A stretch of 64,000 nucleotides of DNA from an uncultured Clostridia bacterium. Lineage in GTDB: Bacteria; Bacillota; Clostridia; TANB77; CAG-508. The translations under genes were made by a program, and so were the position numbers. Shown piece by piece: positions 9,386-18,725 of this stretch (within the stretch, counting starts at the first letter, position 1; each line of letters begins with the position of its first letter). The notes under the pieces were generated by a model that was not told where the DNA came from, made no database searches, and worked only from the letters and a program-made list of their open reading frames with translations. The stretch lies in NCBI GenBank assembly GCA_947627295.1, contig CANQVJ010000002.1:1-64000 (forward strand). The letters run 5' to 3'.

Positions 9386-10438
9386 TTAAATAATTTTTCC
9401 GCCGCCAATTACAATATCGTCTTTATAAAAAACTGCCGATTGCCCTGGAGTGATTGCCTTTTGAGGCTCTTCTAATATTACTTTTATTTTATCCTCTTGC
9501 TTTATGATTTTTGCATTTGCTTCTTTTGACGAATATCTTGTTTTAACTTTTACATCTAATAATTCTTCAAAATTATCATATAATAATAAATTAATTTGGT
9601 CAACTAAAAATTCTTTTTTGTATAATTCTTGTTCTTGCCCCACAATTAGTTCATTTTTTTCTTCATTAAATCCTATAACAAATAATGGTGTTTTATACGA
9701 TATGCCAAGACCCTTTCTTTGCCCAATTGTATATTTGTATAAACCTTGATGTTTGCCAAGCACTTCTCCTGACGATAAAATTATATTACCCGTTTTTGGT
9801 TTTAGGCTAGAGTTTTCTTCCAAAAATCTTTTATAGTTTCCGTCTGGAACAAAACAAATATCTTCACTATCTGGCTTGTTTGCTGTTTTTAAATTGTTTT
9901 GTTTTGCAATATCTCTAACCTCTTGTTTTGAACTAAATTTTCCTAATGGAAATATTACCTTTTCAAGTAATTCTTTTGGCATGCTATATAATACATAACT
10001 TTGATCTTTTAAAATATTGTTTGATTTTTTTAATACATATCTTCCATATTCTTCAGAATATTCTGTTTTGGCATAATGCCCTGTTGCAATATATTCACAA
10101 CCAAGCTCTTTTGCCTTTTCATACATATATCCAAACTTCATGTATTTATTGCACTCTATACATGGGTTTGGTGTGCGTTGTTTTGAATATTCATTTATGA
10201 AATCTTCTATTACTTTGCATTTGAACTCTTTTTTTAAATTATATGTAATATGTGGTATTCCAATTGAATTGCAAACATTTTTTGCATCGATATATGTGTT
10301 TTCATTACAACAGCTACTTCCTGCAAATAGCTCCATTGTTATACCAATTACATCATACCCCATTTGCTGTAATATGAGAGCTGATACTGAACTATCAACT
10401 CCTCCACTCATACCTAATAGTACTTTTTTATTTTCCAT
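9386..10438 (-). CDS. mnmA: tRNA-specific 2-thiouridylase
   Basis: MnmA of 350 residues makes s2U34 in tRNA-Glu, Gln and Lys. The ATP-pyrophosphatase loop is LLGMSGGVDSSVSA; the first catalytic cysteine lies in TPNPCIECNKYMKFG and the second in SEDICFVPDG; the family segment GKHQGLYKYTIGQRKGLGI is intact. Sulfur comes from a cysteine desulfurase, which explains its place immediately after sufS and sufU. The ATG overlaps the end of sufU by 11 nt. Confidence 0.96.
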   Translation of the reverse strand: MENKKVLLGMSGGVDSSVSALILQQMGYDVIGITMELFAGSSCCNENTYIDAKNVCNSIGIPHITYNLKKEFKCKVIEDFINEYSKQRTPNPCIECNKYMKFGYMYEKAKELGCEYIATGHYAKTEYSEEYGRYVLKKSNNILKDQSYVLYSMPKELLEKVIFPLGKFSSKQEVRDIAKQNNLKTANKPDSEDICFVPDGNYKRFLEENSSLKPKTGNIILSSGEVLGKHQGLYKYTIGQRKGLGISYKTPLFVIGFNEEKNELIVGQEQELYKKEFLVDQINLLLYDNFEELLDVKVKTRYSSKEANAKIIKQEDKIKVILEEPQKAITPGQSAVFYKDDIVIGGGKII

Positions 10439-10857
10439 TTTTCTCTAATAAATCCTCCATAGTATGCCAAGCTAACAATACACATTTTACTCTTGCTGGC
10501 ATATTTGATATATTTCTAAATGCAATGGCATCTTCTAGTTTTTCTAATTCTTCTTCATTTTTTGTTTCTCTTTTAATCATTTCAATAAATGTTTTTATTA
10601 TTTCTTTTGCTTCTTTTATTGTTTTGCCCTTTAAAACATCTATCATTACAGAGGTTGAGCTTTGTGAGATTGCACATCCATCGCCTGAAAAGGCCATGTC
10701 TTCAATAACATCTCCATTTAATTTAACTTGAATATCTATGTTATCTCCGGCAATTTGGATTGTGCCCTTTTTCACAAAAATCACAATTTTTTAATATTTT
10801 TTTATTATATGAATTCATACCGTGTTCCATTATAATGTCATTATATATATCGTCCAT
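10428..10857 (-). CDS. sufU: Fe-S cluster assembly protein SufU, read through a +1 frameshift
   Basis: SufU accepts sulfur from SufS. The gene starts at the ATG at 10857 (AAGGAAG ribosome site) and reads in frame through 36 codons (EHGMNSYNKK ... GHNPNC). The next codon is CGG, then AGA and a TAA stop. Removing the first C of CGG restores GDNIDIQVKL and the rest of the family: GCAIS and VKCVLLAW with the other zinc cysteines. The span is 430 nt, so one extra base; the product would be 142 residues, normal for SufU. The shift splits the CGD zinc motif itself. It could be a sequence error or a decayed gene, but the same C|GGN event occurs in six other genes here. Confidence 0.88.
10747..10749 (-). 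other. Putative +1 frameshift codon CGG in sufU (codon 37)
   Basis: The coding strand reads TGC CGG AGA TAA; skipping the first C gives TGC GGA GAT AAC, i.e. the conserved Cys-Gly-Asp of SufU. In the unshifted frame a stop follows two codons later. Confidence 0.8.
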
Positions 10858-10871
10858 TTTTCAATCTTCCT

Positions 10872-12086
10872 TTATTTTTTAATATATTTGCTAAACATAT
10901 TATAAACTTTTTTTAGAGATTTTACAAGCATATCCACATCTTCTTTATTGTTATATATTGAGAAGCTTGCTCTACATGTAGAATCAATTCCCATATATCT
11001 CAAAAGTGGTTGTGCACAGTGATTTCCAGACCTTACACATACTCCGTCGGTATCTAAAATACTTGCAACATCATGTGGGTGAACTCCTTTTACATTAAAT
11101 GAAATTACTGAGCAGTGATTTTCTTCATTTGGTGTAAGATATAGGTCTACAAAATCTAATTTTGAAAGTTCTTGCCTTGCATACCTTGTAACTTCTCTTT
11201 CTTGTTTTTCTATGTTTTCATACCCTATGTTTTCAATATAATCTATTGCTGCTCCTAATCCAACAACACCTTCTACATTTTGAGTACCAGCTTCAAATTT
11301 ATTTGGTAGTGGTGCAAATGTTGTTTTATCTTCATACACATATTCTATCATATCTCCACCCATAATAAAAGGTGGCATTTCGTTTAATATTTGTTTCTTT
11401 CCATATAAAATTCCAAGCCCTAATGGACCAAACATTTTATGTGCTGAAAATACTAAGAAATCAGCATCTAAATCTTGCACATCAATTTTCATATGTGGTA
11501 TGCTTTGAGAAGCATCTACCACAACTACCGCACCTTTTTTATGTGCATATTTTATTATGTGTTTTAAATTGTTTATTGTTCCTAATACATTTGAAACATG
11601 TGTTATTCCAACAATTTTTGTTTTATCAGTTATTTTGCTTTCTATTTCTTCTTTGCTTAATTCATAATCTTCATTTATATACATGTATTTTAGATTTGAA
11701 GATGTTTTTTTAGTTACAAATTGCCATGGAACTAAGTTAGAGTGATGTTCCATAATTGATATAACTACTTCTTCGTCTTTTTTTACATTTTCTAAACCAT
11801 ATGAATATGCAATTAAGTTCAAACTCTCACTAGCATTTTTTGAAAAAATGATTTCTTCTGGATGTTTTGCATTTATGAATTTTGCAATTTTCTTTCTAGT
11901 TTCTTCATATGCATTAGTTGATTCCAAACTTAATGAATATGCTCCTCTGTGAGGGTTGGCATTTTTATTGTTGTAATATTCTTTTATTTTATCTACTACA
12001 TATTTTGGTCTTTGTGAAGTTGCTCCACTATCTAAATATACTATATTTTTGTTTTTGAATATCTCAAAATCCTTTTTGTAATCCAT
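10872..12086 (-). CDS. sufS: Cysteine desulfurase SufS
   Basis: PLP enzyme of 404 residues that releases sulfur from cysteine for Fe-S assembly. Motifs: YLDSGATSQRP at the N-terminus, EHHSN, the PLP aspartate in VVVDASQSIPH, the Schiff-base lysine in FSAHKMFGPLGLGILYG, and the catalytic cysteine loop VRSGNHCAQPLLRYMGI. All key residues are present. It overlaps the sufD stop by one base at 12086 and lies 14 nt before the sufU start, so the three are translated together. Confidence 0.97.
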   Translation of the reverse strand: MDYKKDFEIFKNKNIVYLDSGATSQRPKYVVDKIKEYYNNKNANPHRGAYSLSLESTNAYEETRKKIAKFINAKHPEEIIFSKNASESLNLIAYSYGLENVKKDEEVVISIMEHHSNLVPWQFVTKKTSSNLKYMYINEDYELSKEEIESKITDKTKIVGITHVSNVLGTINNLKHIIKYAHKKGAVVVVDASQSIPHMKIDVQDLDADFLVFSAHKMFGPLGLGILYGKKQILNEMPPFIMGGDMIEYVYEDKTTFAPLPNKFEAGTQNVEGVVGLGAAIDYIENIGYENIEKQEREVTRYARQELSKLDFVDLYLTPNEENHCSVISFNVKGVHPHDVASILDTDGVCVRSGNHCAQPLLRYMGIDSTCRASFSIYNNKEDVDMLVKSLKKVYNMFSKYIKK

Positions 12087-13117
12087 TAACTTAATTTCCT
12101 TTCTATTTCTTGTAATACTTCTTCTTTGATTTCTTCATTTGCAATTCTTTCAATTATTTTATTGAATTTTGATTTCACAATTAATTTGACCGCTTCTTTA
12201 TAACTTAACCCCCTACTCATTATATAAAATAGAGTTTTACTATCTACCTTACCTGAAGCTGTTGAGTGGTTACCTTCAACCTCTTCTTCTGTGCATAGCA
12301 ACATTGGAAGGGCTATTGAACGAGCTTTATCTGATAGTAATAAACAAAATTCGTTTTCATTACCTTTTGCCTTTTTACAACCCTTTTTGAAATCTATTGT
12401 TCCTTTGAAATTCTTTTTGCAATTTCCGTCCAATACTCCTTGAACATCTATATCAATTTCAGATTTTTTTCCTCTTACTTCTGCTATATAGTTCAAATCT
12501 TTTATTTCATTATTTTGCCCTAAGTAAATTGTTTTTAAATCATTATTTGCTTCTTCTCCAATAATGTTAGAATAATAGTTTGTTACACTTGTTTTTCCGC
12601 CAATATCAATTATTGTATAATTTACTTTAGATTTTTCATGTAGCTCATTTTCAATTGCTTCAAAATTGTTAGTTTTATTATTTAGCTTATTTATAATTAC
12701 AATATTTAGTTTGCAATTTTCTTTTGCTACTGTTCTAATTAGGCCATTGTGAAAACATGGTTTATTTGTTTTTGAAATATATTCTATATATATGTTTGCA
12801 TTTTCTTTCCCAATGATTTCAATGTTGTTTACTAGTTCTAAATTTTCATTATCAAAATTATATTTTATTTTTATATCTTCATTTTGAGTTTCAATTTTTA
12901 ATGCACTATTTGCATTTTCAAAAATGCTCTCTTCTAAGATTTTGCCATTTCCATATTTTAATTTTTTAGTACTTGGCTTTTTAGTTTTTAGTTCAGAAAT
13001 CTCAACATTTTCAAAACTTTTTAATTTTTTTGGGAGTTCGATATTTTCTAATTTTAGGTTATTGATTAGAAAATTTCTAGATGTTCTAATAGGTGTTTCA
13101 TTTACTTTAATTTCCAT
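12086..13117 (-). CDS. sufD: SufD-like Fe-S assembly protein
   Basis: SufB/SufD-fold protein of 343 residues, placed between sufB and sufS as usual. The C-terminal half carries the family signature with the conserved NHSTASGKVDSKTLFYIMSRGLS segment. It is at the short end for SufD and the N-terminal half is weakly conserved. It forms the scaffold with SufB and SufC. Start and stop overlap neighbours (TAATG with sufB), so it is translationally coupled. Confidence 0.92.
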   Translation of the reverse strand: MEIKVNETPIRTSRNFLINNLKLENIELPKKLKSFENVEISELKTKKPSTKKLKYGNGKILEESIFENANSALKIETQNEDIKIKYNFDNENLELVNNIEIIGKENANIYIEYISKTNKPCFHNGLIRTVAKENCKLNIVIINKLNNKTNNFEAIENELHEKSKVNYTIIDIGGKTSVTNYYSNIIGEEANNDLKTIYLGQNNEIKDLNYIAEVRGKKSEIDIDVQGVLDGNCKKNFKGTIDFKKGCKKAKGNENEFCLLLSDKARSIALPMLLCTEEEVEGNHSTASGKVDSKTLFYIMSRGLSYKEAVKLIVKSKFNKIIERIANEEIKEEVLQEIERKLS

Positions 13118-14514
13118 TATCCAATACTCCCTTCTAATTCTAAGTTTATTAAATTGTTCATTTCCACTGCATATTCCACTGGCAATTCTTTTGAAATTGG
13201 GTATGCAAAACCTCTAACAATCATTGCCTTTGCATCTTCTTCAGAAAGGCCTCTGCTCATTAAATAAAAAATTTCTTTATCACTTATTTTTCCGATTTTA
13301 GCCTCATGTGAAAATGTAACTTCGTCTGTTCTAATATCATTTACTGGTATTGTATCAGACCTTGAAATATCGTCTAACATTAGAGATTCACAAGACACAC
13401 TACATTTTGAATTTTGTGCATTTTCTCCAATTCTAACTAATGCTCTATATGTGCACGCTCCGCCGTCTTTTGAAATTGATTTTGAATTTACTAGTGACGA
13501 TGTGTTTTTAGCATTATGCACAACTTTAAAGCCAGTATCCAAATTTTGATTTTTGCCGGCAAATGTTATTCCTGTATATTCTGTTTTTGCGTTTTCCCCA
13601 TTTAATATACTCATTGGGTATAACATTGAAACCTTCGACCCAAACGACCCGGTAACCCAATCTATTTGAGCATTTTTCCCAACAATTGCTTTTTTGGTGT
13701 TTAGGTTCATCATATTTTTCGACCAGTTTTCTATTGTAGAATATCTTAAATATGCATTATCTTTAACATATAGTTCCACACAACCTGCGTGTAAGTTTAC
13801 TTTGTTGTATTTTGGCGCACTGCACCCTTCTATGAAATGCAAGCTTGCACCTTCGTCTACAATTATTAATGTATGTTCAAATTGACCAGACTCTGGCGAA
13901 TTCAATCTAAAATATGATTGAAGTGGAATATCTAATTTCACTCCTTTTGGAACATATACAAACGACCCGCCCGACCATACTGCTGCATGAAGCGCTACAA
14001 ATTTATGGTCGTTTACAGGAACGCATTTCATAAAATGTTCTTTTACTATTTCAGGATATTCCCTAACTGCAGTTTCCATATCTGTATAAATTACGCCCTG
14101 TTCTAGAAGTTCTTTTTTCATGCTGTGGTACACAACTTCTGAATCATATTGTGCTCCAACACCTGCAAGTGATTTCTTCTCCGCTTCTGGAATACCTAAT
14201 TTATCAAAAGTGTTTTTTATATCTTCAGGAACATCTTCCCAACTTGAGTTTAGCTCAGTTTTTGGTTTTACATATGTTGCGATATTATCCATTTTTAATT
14301 CAGATAAATCTGGCCCCCATGTAGGAAGTTCCAATTTATTATATGTTTCCAATGCCTTTAATCTAATTTCTCTCATCCAATCAGGGTCATTTTTTTGTTT
14401 TGAAATTTCTTCAACTATTTTTTTGTTAAGCCCCTTTTCAATTTTGAACTCATATTCATCTTTATTTTTTATATCATATATATTTCTGTTAATATCTTCA
14501 ACCTTAGTTTTCAT
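13117..14514 (-). CDS. sufB: Fe-S cluster scaffold protein SufB
   Basis: SufB of about 465 residues. Strongly conserved segments: WMREIRLKALETYNKL near the N-terminus, AALHAAVWSGGSFVYVPKGV, the cysteine-containing GCSAPKYNKVNLHAGCVELY, and the C-terminal HEAKIGKISDKEIFYLMSRGL. It builds Fe-S clusters with SufC and SufD. A longer frame runs back to 14559 inside sufC; the ATG at 14514 has AGAAGG 8 nt upstream and matches the usual start, overlapping the sufC end by 11 nt. Confidence 0.96.
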   Translation of the reverse strand: MKTKVEDINRNIYDIKNKDEYEFKIEKGLNKKIVEEISKQKNDPDWMREIRLKALETYNKLELPTWGPDLSELKMDNIATYVKPKTELNSSWEDVPEDIKNTFDKLGIPEAEKKSLAGVGAQYDSEVVYHSMKKELLEQGVIYTDMETAVREYPEIVKEHFMKCVPVNDHKFVALHAAVWSGGSFVYVPKGVKLDIPLQSYFRLNSPESGQFEHTLIIVDEGASLHFIEGCSAPKYNKVNLHAGCVELYVKDNAYLRYSTIENWSKNMMNLNTKKAIVGKNAQIDWVTGSFGSKVSMLYPMSILNGENAKTEYTGITFAGKNQNLDTGFKVVHNAKNTSSLVNSKSISKDGGACTYRALVRIGENAQNSKCSVSCESLMLDDISRSDTIPVNDIRTDEVTFSHEAKIGKISDKEIFYLMSRGLSEEDAKAMIVRGFAYPISKELPVEYAVEMNNLINLELEGSIG

Positions 14515-15263
14515 TTGGAGTACCTTCTTTCTTGAACTTGCTAAATCCTTCTTTTTCAACTTCTTTTACAAGTTCTGCTCCACCTGTTTTTACAACTTTT
14601 CCATTAACTAATATATGAACATAATCAACCTTTAGCTCACTTAAAATTCTCATATTATGTGTGATTATTAAAACTGCATTTTTTTCATTTTTATACATGT
14701 TGATACCTTTTGATACTGTTCTTACAGCATCAACATCAAGCCCAGAATCTGTTTCGTCTAAGATTGCAAGTTTTGGGTTTAATACTAACATTTGCAAGAT
14801 TTCATTTTTCTTTTTTTCTCCACCTGAAAATCCTACATTTAGATTTCTATTTATTAATTTTGGATTCATGCTTAATTCTTCCATGTAGTTTTGAACATCT
14901 TGTTTGAATTTAAATACTTTTACTGGTTTTCCTTCTACTTTGTTTTTAGCTGTTTTTATAAAATTCATTGTAGATATTCCAGGTATTTCTTCTGGAGTTT
15001 GAAACGACATGAACACACCCTTTTTTGCAATTTCATCAGTTTTTAAATCGTTTATATTTTCTCCTTGGAACTCAACTGTTCCCTTTGTTTTTGTATATTC
15101 TGGATTATTTAATATTACATTTGCTAGAGTTGATTTTCCGTGCGCCATTTGGACCCATTATTACATGAGTTTCTCCTTCTTTTATTGATAGGTTTAGCCC
15201 TCTTAAAATTTCCTTTTCTCCAACATTGGCATACAAATCTTTTACCTTTAATAGTTCTTTCAT
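14504..15263 (-). CDS. sufC: Fe-S assembly ATPase SufC, read through a +1 frameshift
   Basis: ABC-type ATPase that powers the SufBCD scaffold. The true start is the ATG at 15263 after GAAAGGAG, giving [11 protein letters not shown] and on to VIMGPNGA. There the Walker A motif is broken: codon 42 is CGG, and skipping its first C gives [12 protein letters not shown]. Downstream are the Q-loop ([11 protein letters not shown]), signature ([13 protein letters not shown]), Walker B ([12 protein letters not shown]) and H-loop (LIITHN). The span of 760 nt has one extra base; the product would be 252 residues, normal. Unshifted reading stops after about 12 codons, leaving no ATPase, in what looks like the only Suf operon seen here. 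Confidence 0.9.
15138..15140 (-). other. Putative +1 frameshift codon CGG in sufC (codon 42)
   Basis: The coding strand reads GGC GCA CGG AAA ATC; skipping C gives GGC GCA GGA AAA TCA ACT, the G-A-G-K-S-T of Walker A. Confidence 0.82.
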
Positions 15264-15316
15264 TTAACTGCTCCTTTCAAATCCGTATATATTATACTAC
15301 ATTTTTGACAAAAATA

Positions 15317-16858
15317 CTAGTCTAACCGTTGATTTTCTGCCGTTTTTTTGTTGCTTAGGTCAAGTTCAAAGTAAAACTCTACTCCATTTTCTTTATTTAA
15401 TACTCCATAATCATTTTTATAATTGTTCATTATAGCCTTAACAAAAGCTAAACCGATGCCTATTCCACCGTCTTGCCTATTCCTTGATTTATCTGCTTTG
15501 TAGAAACGATTCCATATTCTTAACCTGTTCTCTTTGCTAAGTTTTTCTCCTGTGTTAAATACTGAAATTCTTAGTTTGTTTGTGTTTTTATTTATTTTAT
15601 TTTTAATCCTTATTATTTTTTTGCCGTCAACTTCTTTTGCATGTTTTATGGCATTTGTAAAGTAGTTTGTCATTACTTGCTCTATGTAGAAGTCGTCTGC
15701 ATATGTGTAAATTTCTTTATTAGCTTTAAATTCTACACTTATATTTTTTTCTTCTAGCATCACTTTTGATTTTCTAATAACTTCTTTTTCTAATTCTACA
15801 ATGTTGAAATCTTTGTTGTTGAATTCTCTTTTACCATATTCCAATTTCATTAGCTCAAGTAACTGCTTAACCAATTTATCCATTTTATTTGTTTCGTCTA
15901 AAATTACTTCTGCATAGAATTTTCTATCTTCTTCACTTGTATTTACATTTTCAATTAAGCCCTCACTATAACCTTGAATTAGTGCTAAAGGGGTCTTAAG
16001 TTCGTGTGAAACATCTGATATGAACTGTGTTCTCATTTCGTTTATTTTAGATTTTTCTTCAATATCTTTTTCCAGTTCAATATTGTTCTCTCTTAATTGA
16101 TTTATTGTTTTTTCAAGCTTTGTTGACATTAGGTTTATGCTGTTTCCTAAATCATTTATTTCGTCATCCACATTTTTGGTTTTGTACCTATGGCTAAAAT
16201 CTAGGTTGGACATTTTTTTAGCAATTACATTTAACTCTACAATTGAATCTGTAAATTTTCTAGAGATTACCGTTACTATAATTGCTGCAATTAAGATTGT
16301 TATTCCTGCAATCATATATAAGAAATTGTTTGAAATTTTTACACTCTCTTGAATTGAGTTTATTGGTATTCTCATATATAAACCATAGCCATTATCAAGC
16401 TGTGCACTTAATAACACATATGTAATATTGTTTCTGTAATCTTGAACTTTTGTGATAACCATGCTGTCGTTTTCTTCTAATACATCCTGCTGTGAAATAT
16501 CAATTCTGTTTTTTATTCCAAGCTGATAAAAAGTTGCATAAAAATCTTTGTTAGATGTGTATATACACTCATTTGATAAGCCCTGTATTAATATATCAAA
16601 ATTATTTCTTATAGCTATTTTTTCTAGCTCACTTTTTAAATCTATTGAAAAATCTGGGTCTTTATAATAGTTGTTTACCCTTTCATAAACAGATTTTAAT
16701 TCTCTTTCTTTACTGTATATGTAGAAGGTTTCTAAGACAACATTGTTCATAAAAACTAATACAAATATTATTAGTAATATTGTTAGTGATAATGTTAGAA
16801 ACAATCTTACCCTAATTGATTTAAAACCCTTTTTTATTTCTTCAAATTTTACTTTCAT
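15317..16858 (-). CDS. Sensor histidine kinase (VanS/OmpR-partner type)
   Basis: 513 residues. Two transmembrane helices (about 17-40 and 177-198) flank an extracellular sensor domain of about 135 residues. Then a HAMP linker, HisKA with the phospho-accepting His in FISDVSHELKTPLALIQGY, and an HATPase domain with the N box (NYFTNAIKHA) and G boxes (GIGIGLAFVKAI). It lies 10 nt after its response regulator. The third codon from the end is CGG (511): normal reading ends Q-R-L-D-stop, +1 reading ends Q-G-stop (TAG at 15322-15324), so both give almost the same protein. The stimulus is unknown. Confidence 0.92.
   Translation of the reverse strand: MKVKFEEIKKGFKSIRVRLFLTLSLTILLIIFVLVFMNNVVLETFYIYSKERELKSVYERVNNYYKDPDFSIDLKSELEKIAIRNNFDILIQGLSNECIYTSNKDFYATFYQLGIKNRIDISQQDVLEENDSMVITKVQDYRNNITYVLLSAQLDNGYGLYMRIPINSIQESVKISNNFLYMIAGITILIAAIIVTVISRKFTDSIVELNVIAKKMSNLDFSHRYKTKNVDDEINDLGNSINLMSTKLEKTINQLRENNIELEKDIEEKSKINEMRTQFISDVSHELKTPLALIQGYSEGLIENVNTSEEDRKFYAEVILDETNKMDKLVKQLLELMKLEYGKREFNNKDFNIVELEKEVIRKSKVMLEEKNISVEFKANKEIYTYADDFYIEQVMTNYFTNAIKHAKEVDGKKIIRIKNKINKNTNKLRISVFNTGEKLSKENRLRIWNRFYKADKSRNRQDGGIGIGLAFVKAIMNNYKNDYGVLNKENGVEFYFELDLSNKKTAENQRLD
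15326..15328 (-). other. CGG codon at kinase C-terminus, +1 reading also terminates
   Basis: The coding strand reads CAA CGG TTA GAC TAG. A +1 shift yields CAA GGT TAG, stopping at once. This is one of only two in-frame CGG codons in the window that ordinary decoding would tolerate. Confidence 0.6.
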
Positions 16859-16867
16859 TGAATTCTC

Positions 16868-17546
16868 CTACTTTATTTCAAACTTGTAGCCAATTCCTCT
16901 AATTGTTTTTATGTATTTACCTTTTTTGCCAAGTTTGTGCCTTATTTTTTTAACATGACTGTCAATTGTTCTGGAATCTCCATAATAGTCATAGTTCCAA
17001 ACATTGTTAAGAATTTTATCTCTTGATAAAGCAATATTTTCATTTTCTACAAGATATGTAAGTAATTCGTATTCTCTTAAACTTAGCTCTATTGGCTTTC
17101 CGTCTACTTTAACTGTTCTTCCTTCTTTATTTATTTCAATTCCACCAATATCTTTTACTTCTTTTTTATCTCCCATAGTTCTTTTTAATATTGCTTCAAC
17201 TCTTGCTACTAGTATTTTAGGACTAAATGGTTTTGAAATATATTCGTCAACACCAAGTTCAAAGCCGAATAATTCGTCTTGCTCTTCTCCTCTTGCTGTT
17301 AGCATTATAATTGGAACTTTTGATTCTTGCCTAATTTGCCTTAAAACCGACCAGCCGTCAAGCTTTGGCATCATAACATCTAATAAAATTAAACTTATTT
17401 TGTTTTTATTTTTTTCATAAACTTCTAGAGCCTTTTCTCCGATCTTCTGCCTCTAATATAGAAAAGCCTTTTACTTTAAGAAAGTCCTTTACTAATTTTC
17501 TCATTCTTAGTTCGTCGTCAACTACTAAAATACAATTATCATTCAT
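16868..17546 (-). CDS. OmpR-family response regulator, read through a +1 frameshift
   Basis: Starts at the ATG at 17546 (AGGAGG ribosome site): NDNCILVVDDELRMRKLVK has the acidic Asp pair. After 35 codons (ILEAED) the frame meets CGG; skipping C gives GEKALEVYEKN and leads into LILLDVMMPKLDGW with the phospho-acceptor Asp, then T and K of the receiver (MLTARGEEQ, YISKPFSP) and a winged-helix DNA-binding domain ending in IRGIGYKFEIK. The span of 679 nt has one extra base; the product would be 225 residues, standard. Unshifted reading stops after 9 codons, and the downstream piece alone would lack half the receiver. It pairs with the adjacent kinase. Confidence 0.9.
17439..17441 (-). other. Putative +1 frameshift codon CGG in response regulator (codon 36)
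   Basis: The coding strand reads GAA GAT CGG AGA AAA; skipping C gives GAA GAT GGA GAA AAG GCT, the usual D-G-E-x-A-L of receiver helix 2. Confidence 0.82.
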
Positions 17547-17642
17547 GGTTTTCCTCCTAATTTTAAACAATTACTTTTATTGTTTTAAAAAACAATTAGT
17601 ATCTTTATAATACTAATTGTTTGTGTCTTTTAAATGAACTTC

Positions 17643-18701
17643 TTATGTGTTTATGTGGACTATTTGTGCATTTTCTGCTAGTTTTATATTTTCTTCATTT
17701 ACTATTTTCATGATTTTGTAATTTATTACTTCTCTTTCTGCCATATAACTGTTATAATCTACTGAATCTGTATAACTTAAAACTGTTACTTCAATACTGC
17801 TATCCACTATTTCTTCAAATTTTACTAATATTGTGTTATCCTCAATTTGTTCATGTTTTAATAGTACCTTTTTTATTCTTTCTATTAATTGTTCAACCTT
17901 TTCTAATGGAGTGTTTATATCAAGATATAGTTTTGCTTTATATCTACGCTTCTCCATTTTACTCCAGTTGGTAACTGAGGCATCCGACATTTTAGAGTTT
18001 GGTATATTTACAACTGAGTTTTCAAATGTTCTTATTCTTGTACTTCTAAATGTAATTTCTTCAACTGTTCCTTCATATTTATCAACTTCTATCCAATCTC
18101 CTACTACAAATGGTTTGTCTATTAAAATAACTATTCCACCAAATATGTTTTTTGCTGTATCTTGCGCAGCAAGTGTTATTATAATACCACTTATTCCAAA
18201 TCCAGCAATTAAACCACCTAAATCAAATCCCAATATTGAAATAATTATTATTCCTGCAATTACATATATTATTCCTCTTATTACTTTTAATGCTGCATTT
18301 GCCATTGCATCATCTTTTGTGGTTTTCTTTCTGATTTTTTTAGCAATTGAAGATTTCTCACTAAATGCTACTGCAAAGCCTCTTGCAAATGTTAGTATTG
18401 TAATTATTTTAAAACCTTTTACAATTACATCTAAAACTTCTGGTTTGAAATTAAAGTAATCATGCATGAATAATATTGCAAGATAAATTCCTACTAATTT
18501 TATAAAACCTTTAAGTGGTGCATATAGCGAACTGTTTTTAATATTAGTTGGATTTTTTTCTTTTACTTTTAATGTTTTTATAATTAGATATGCTATTCCA
18601 GAACTTATTTTCCAAAATGCAAATATTATAAGAAATGCTGTTAGTATTCTGATGCCAATTTGATCTTCTGCATCTCTAATCATTTGTAAAAATGATTCCA
18701 T
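17643..18701 (-). CDS. Small-conductance mechanosensitive channel, MscS family
   Basis: 352 residues. N-terminal hydrophobic helices lead to the pore-lining TM3 region GFGISGIIITLAAQDTAKNIFGG and the beta domain start IVILIDKPFVVGDWIEV. Then the conserved FRSTRIRTFENSVVNIPNSKMSDASVTNWS segment and a C-terminal cytoplasmic domain. It releases solutes on hypo-osmotic shock. It stands between rpoD and the regulator gene, and the ATG has a GGAGG-type site. It is somewhat longer than E. coli MscS, with about three extra N-terminal helices. Confidence 0.93.
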   Translation of the reverse strand: MESFLQMIRDAEDQIGIRILTAFLIIFAFWKISSGIAYLIIKTLKVKEKNPTNIKNSSLYAPLKGFIKLVGIYLAILFMHDYFNFKPEVLDVIVKGFKIITILTFARGFAVAFSEKSSIAKKIRKKTTKDDAMANAALKVIRGIIYVIAGIIIISILGFDLGGLIAGFGISGIIITLAAQDTAKNIFGGIVILIDKPFVVGDWIEVDKYEGTVEEITFRSTRIRTFENSVVNIPNSKMSDASVTNWSKMEKRRYKAKLYLDINTPLEKVEQLIERIKKVLLKHEQIEDNTILVKFEEIVDSSIEVTVLSYTDSVDYNSYMAEREVINYKIMKIVNEENIKLAENAQIVHINT

Positions 18702-18725
18702 AGCAATTCCTCCTTTTCTTGTGTG

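Noticed and set aside
10428..15263. sufU and sufC as ordinary pseudogenes
   Set aside because: Both are otherwise perfectly conserved, lie in an intact operon, and share the same in-phase C|GGN event with five more genes. Independent decay would not choose one base and one phase.
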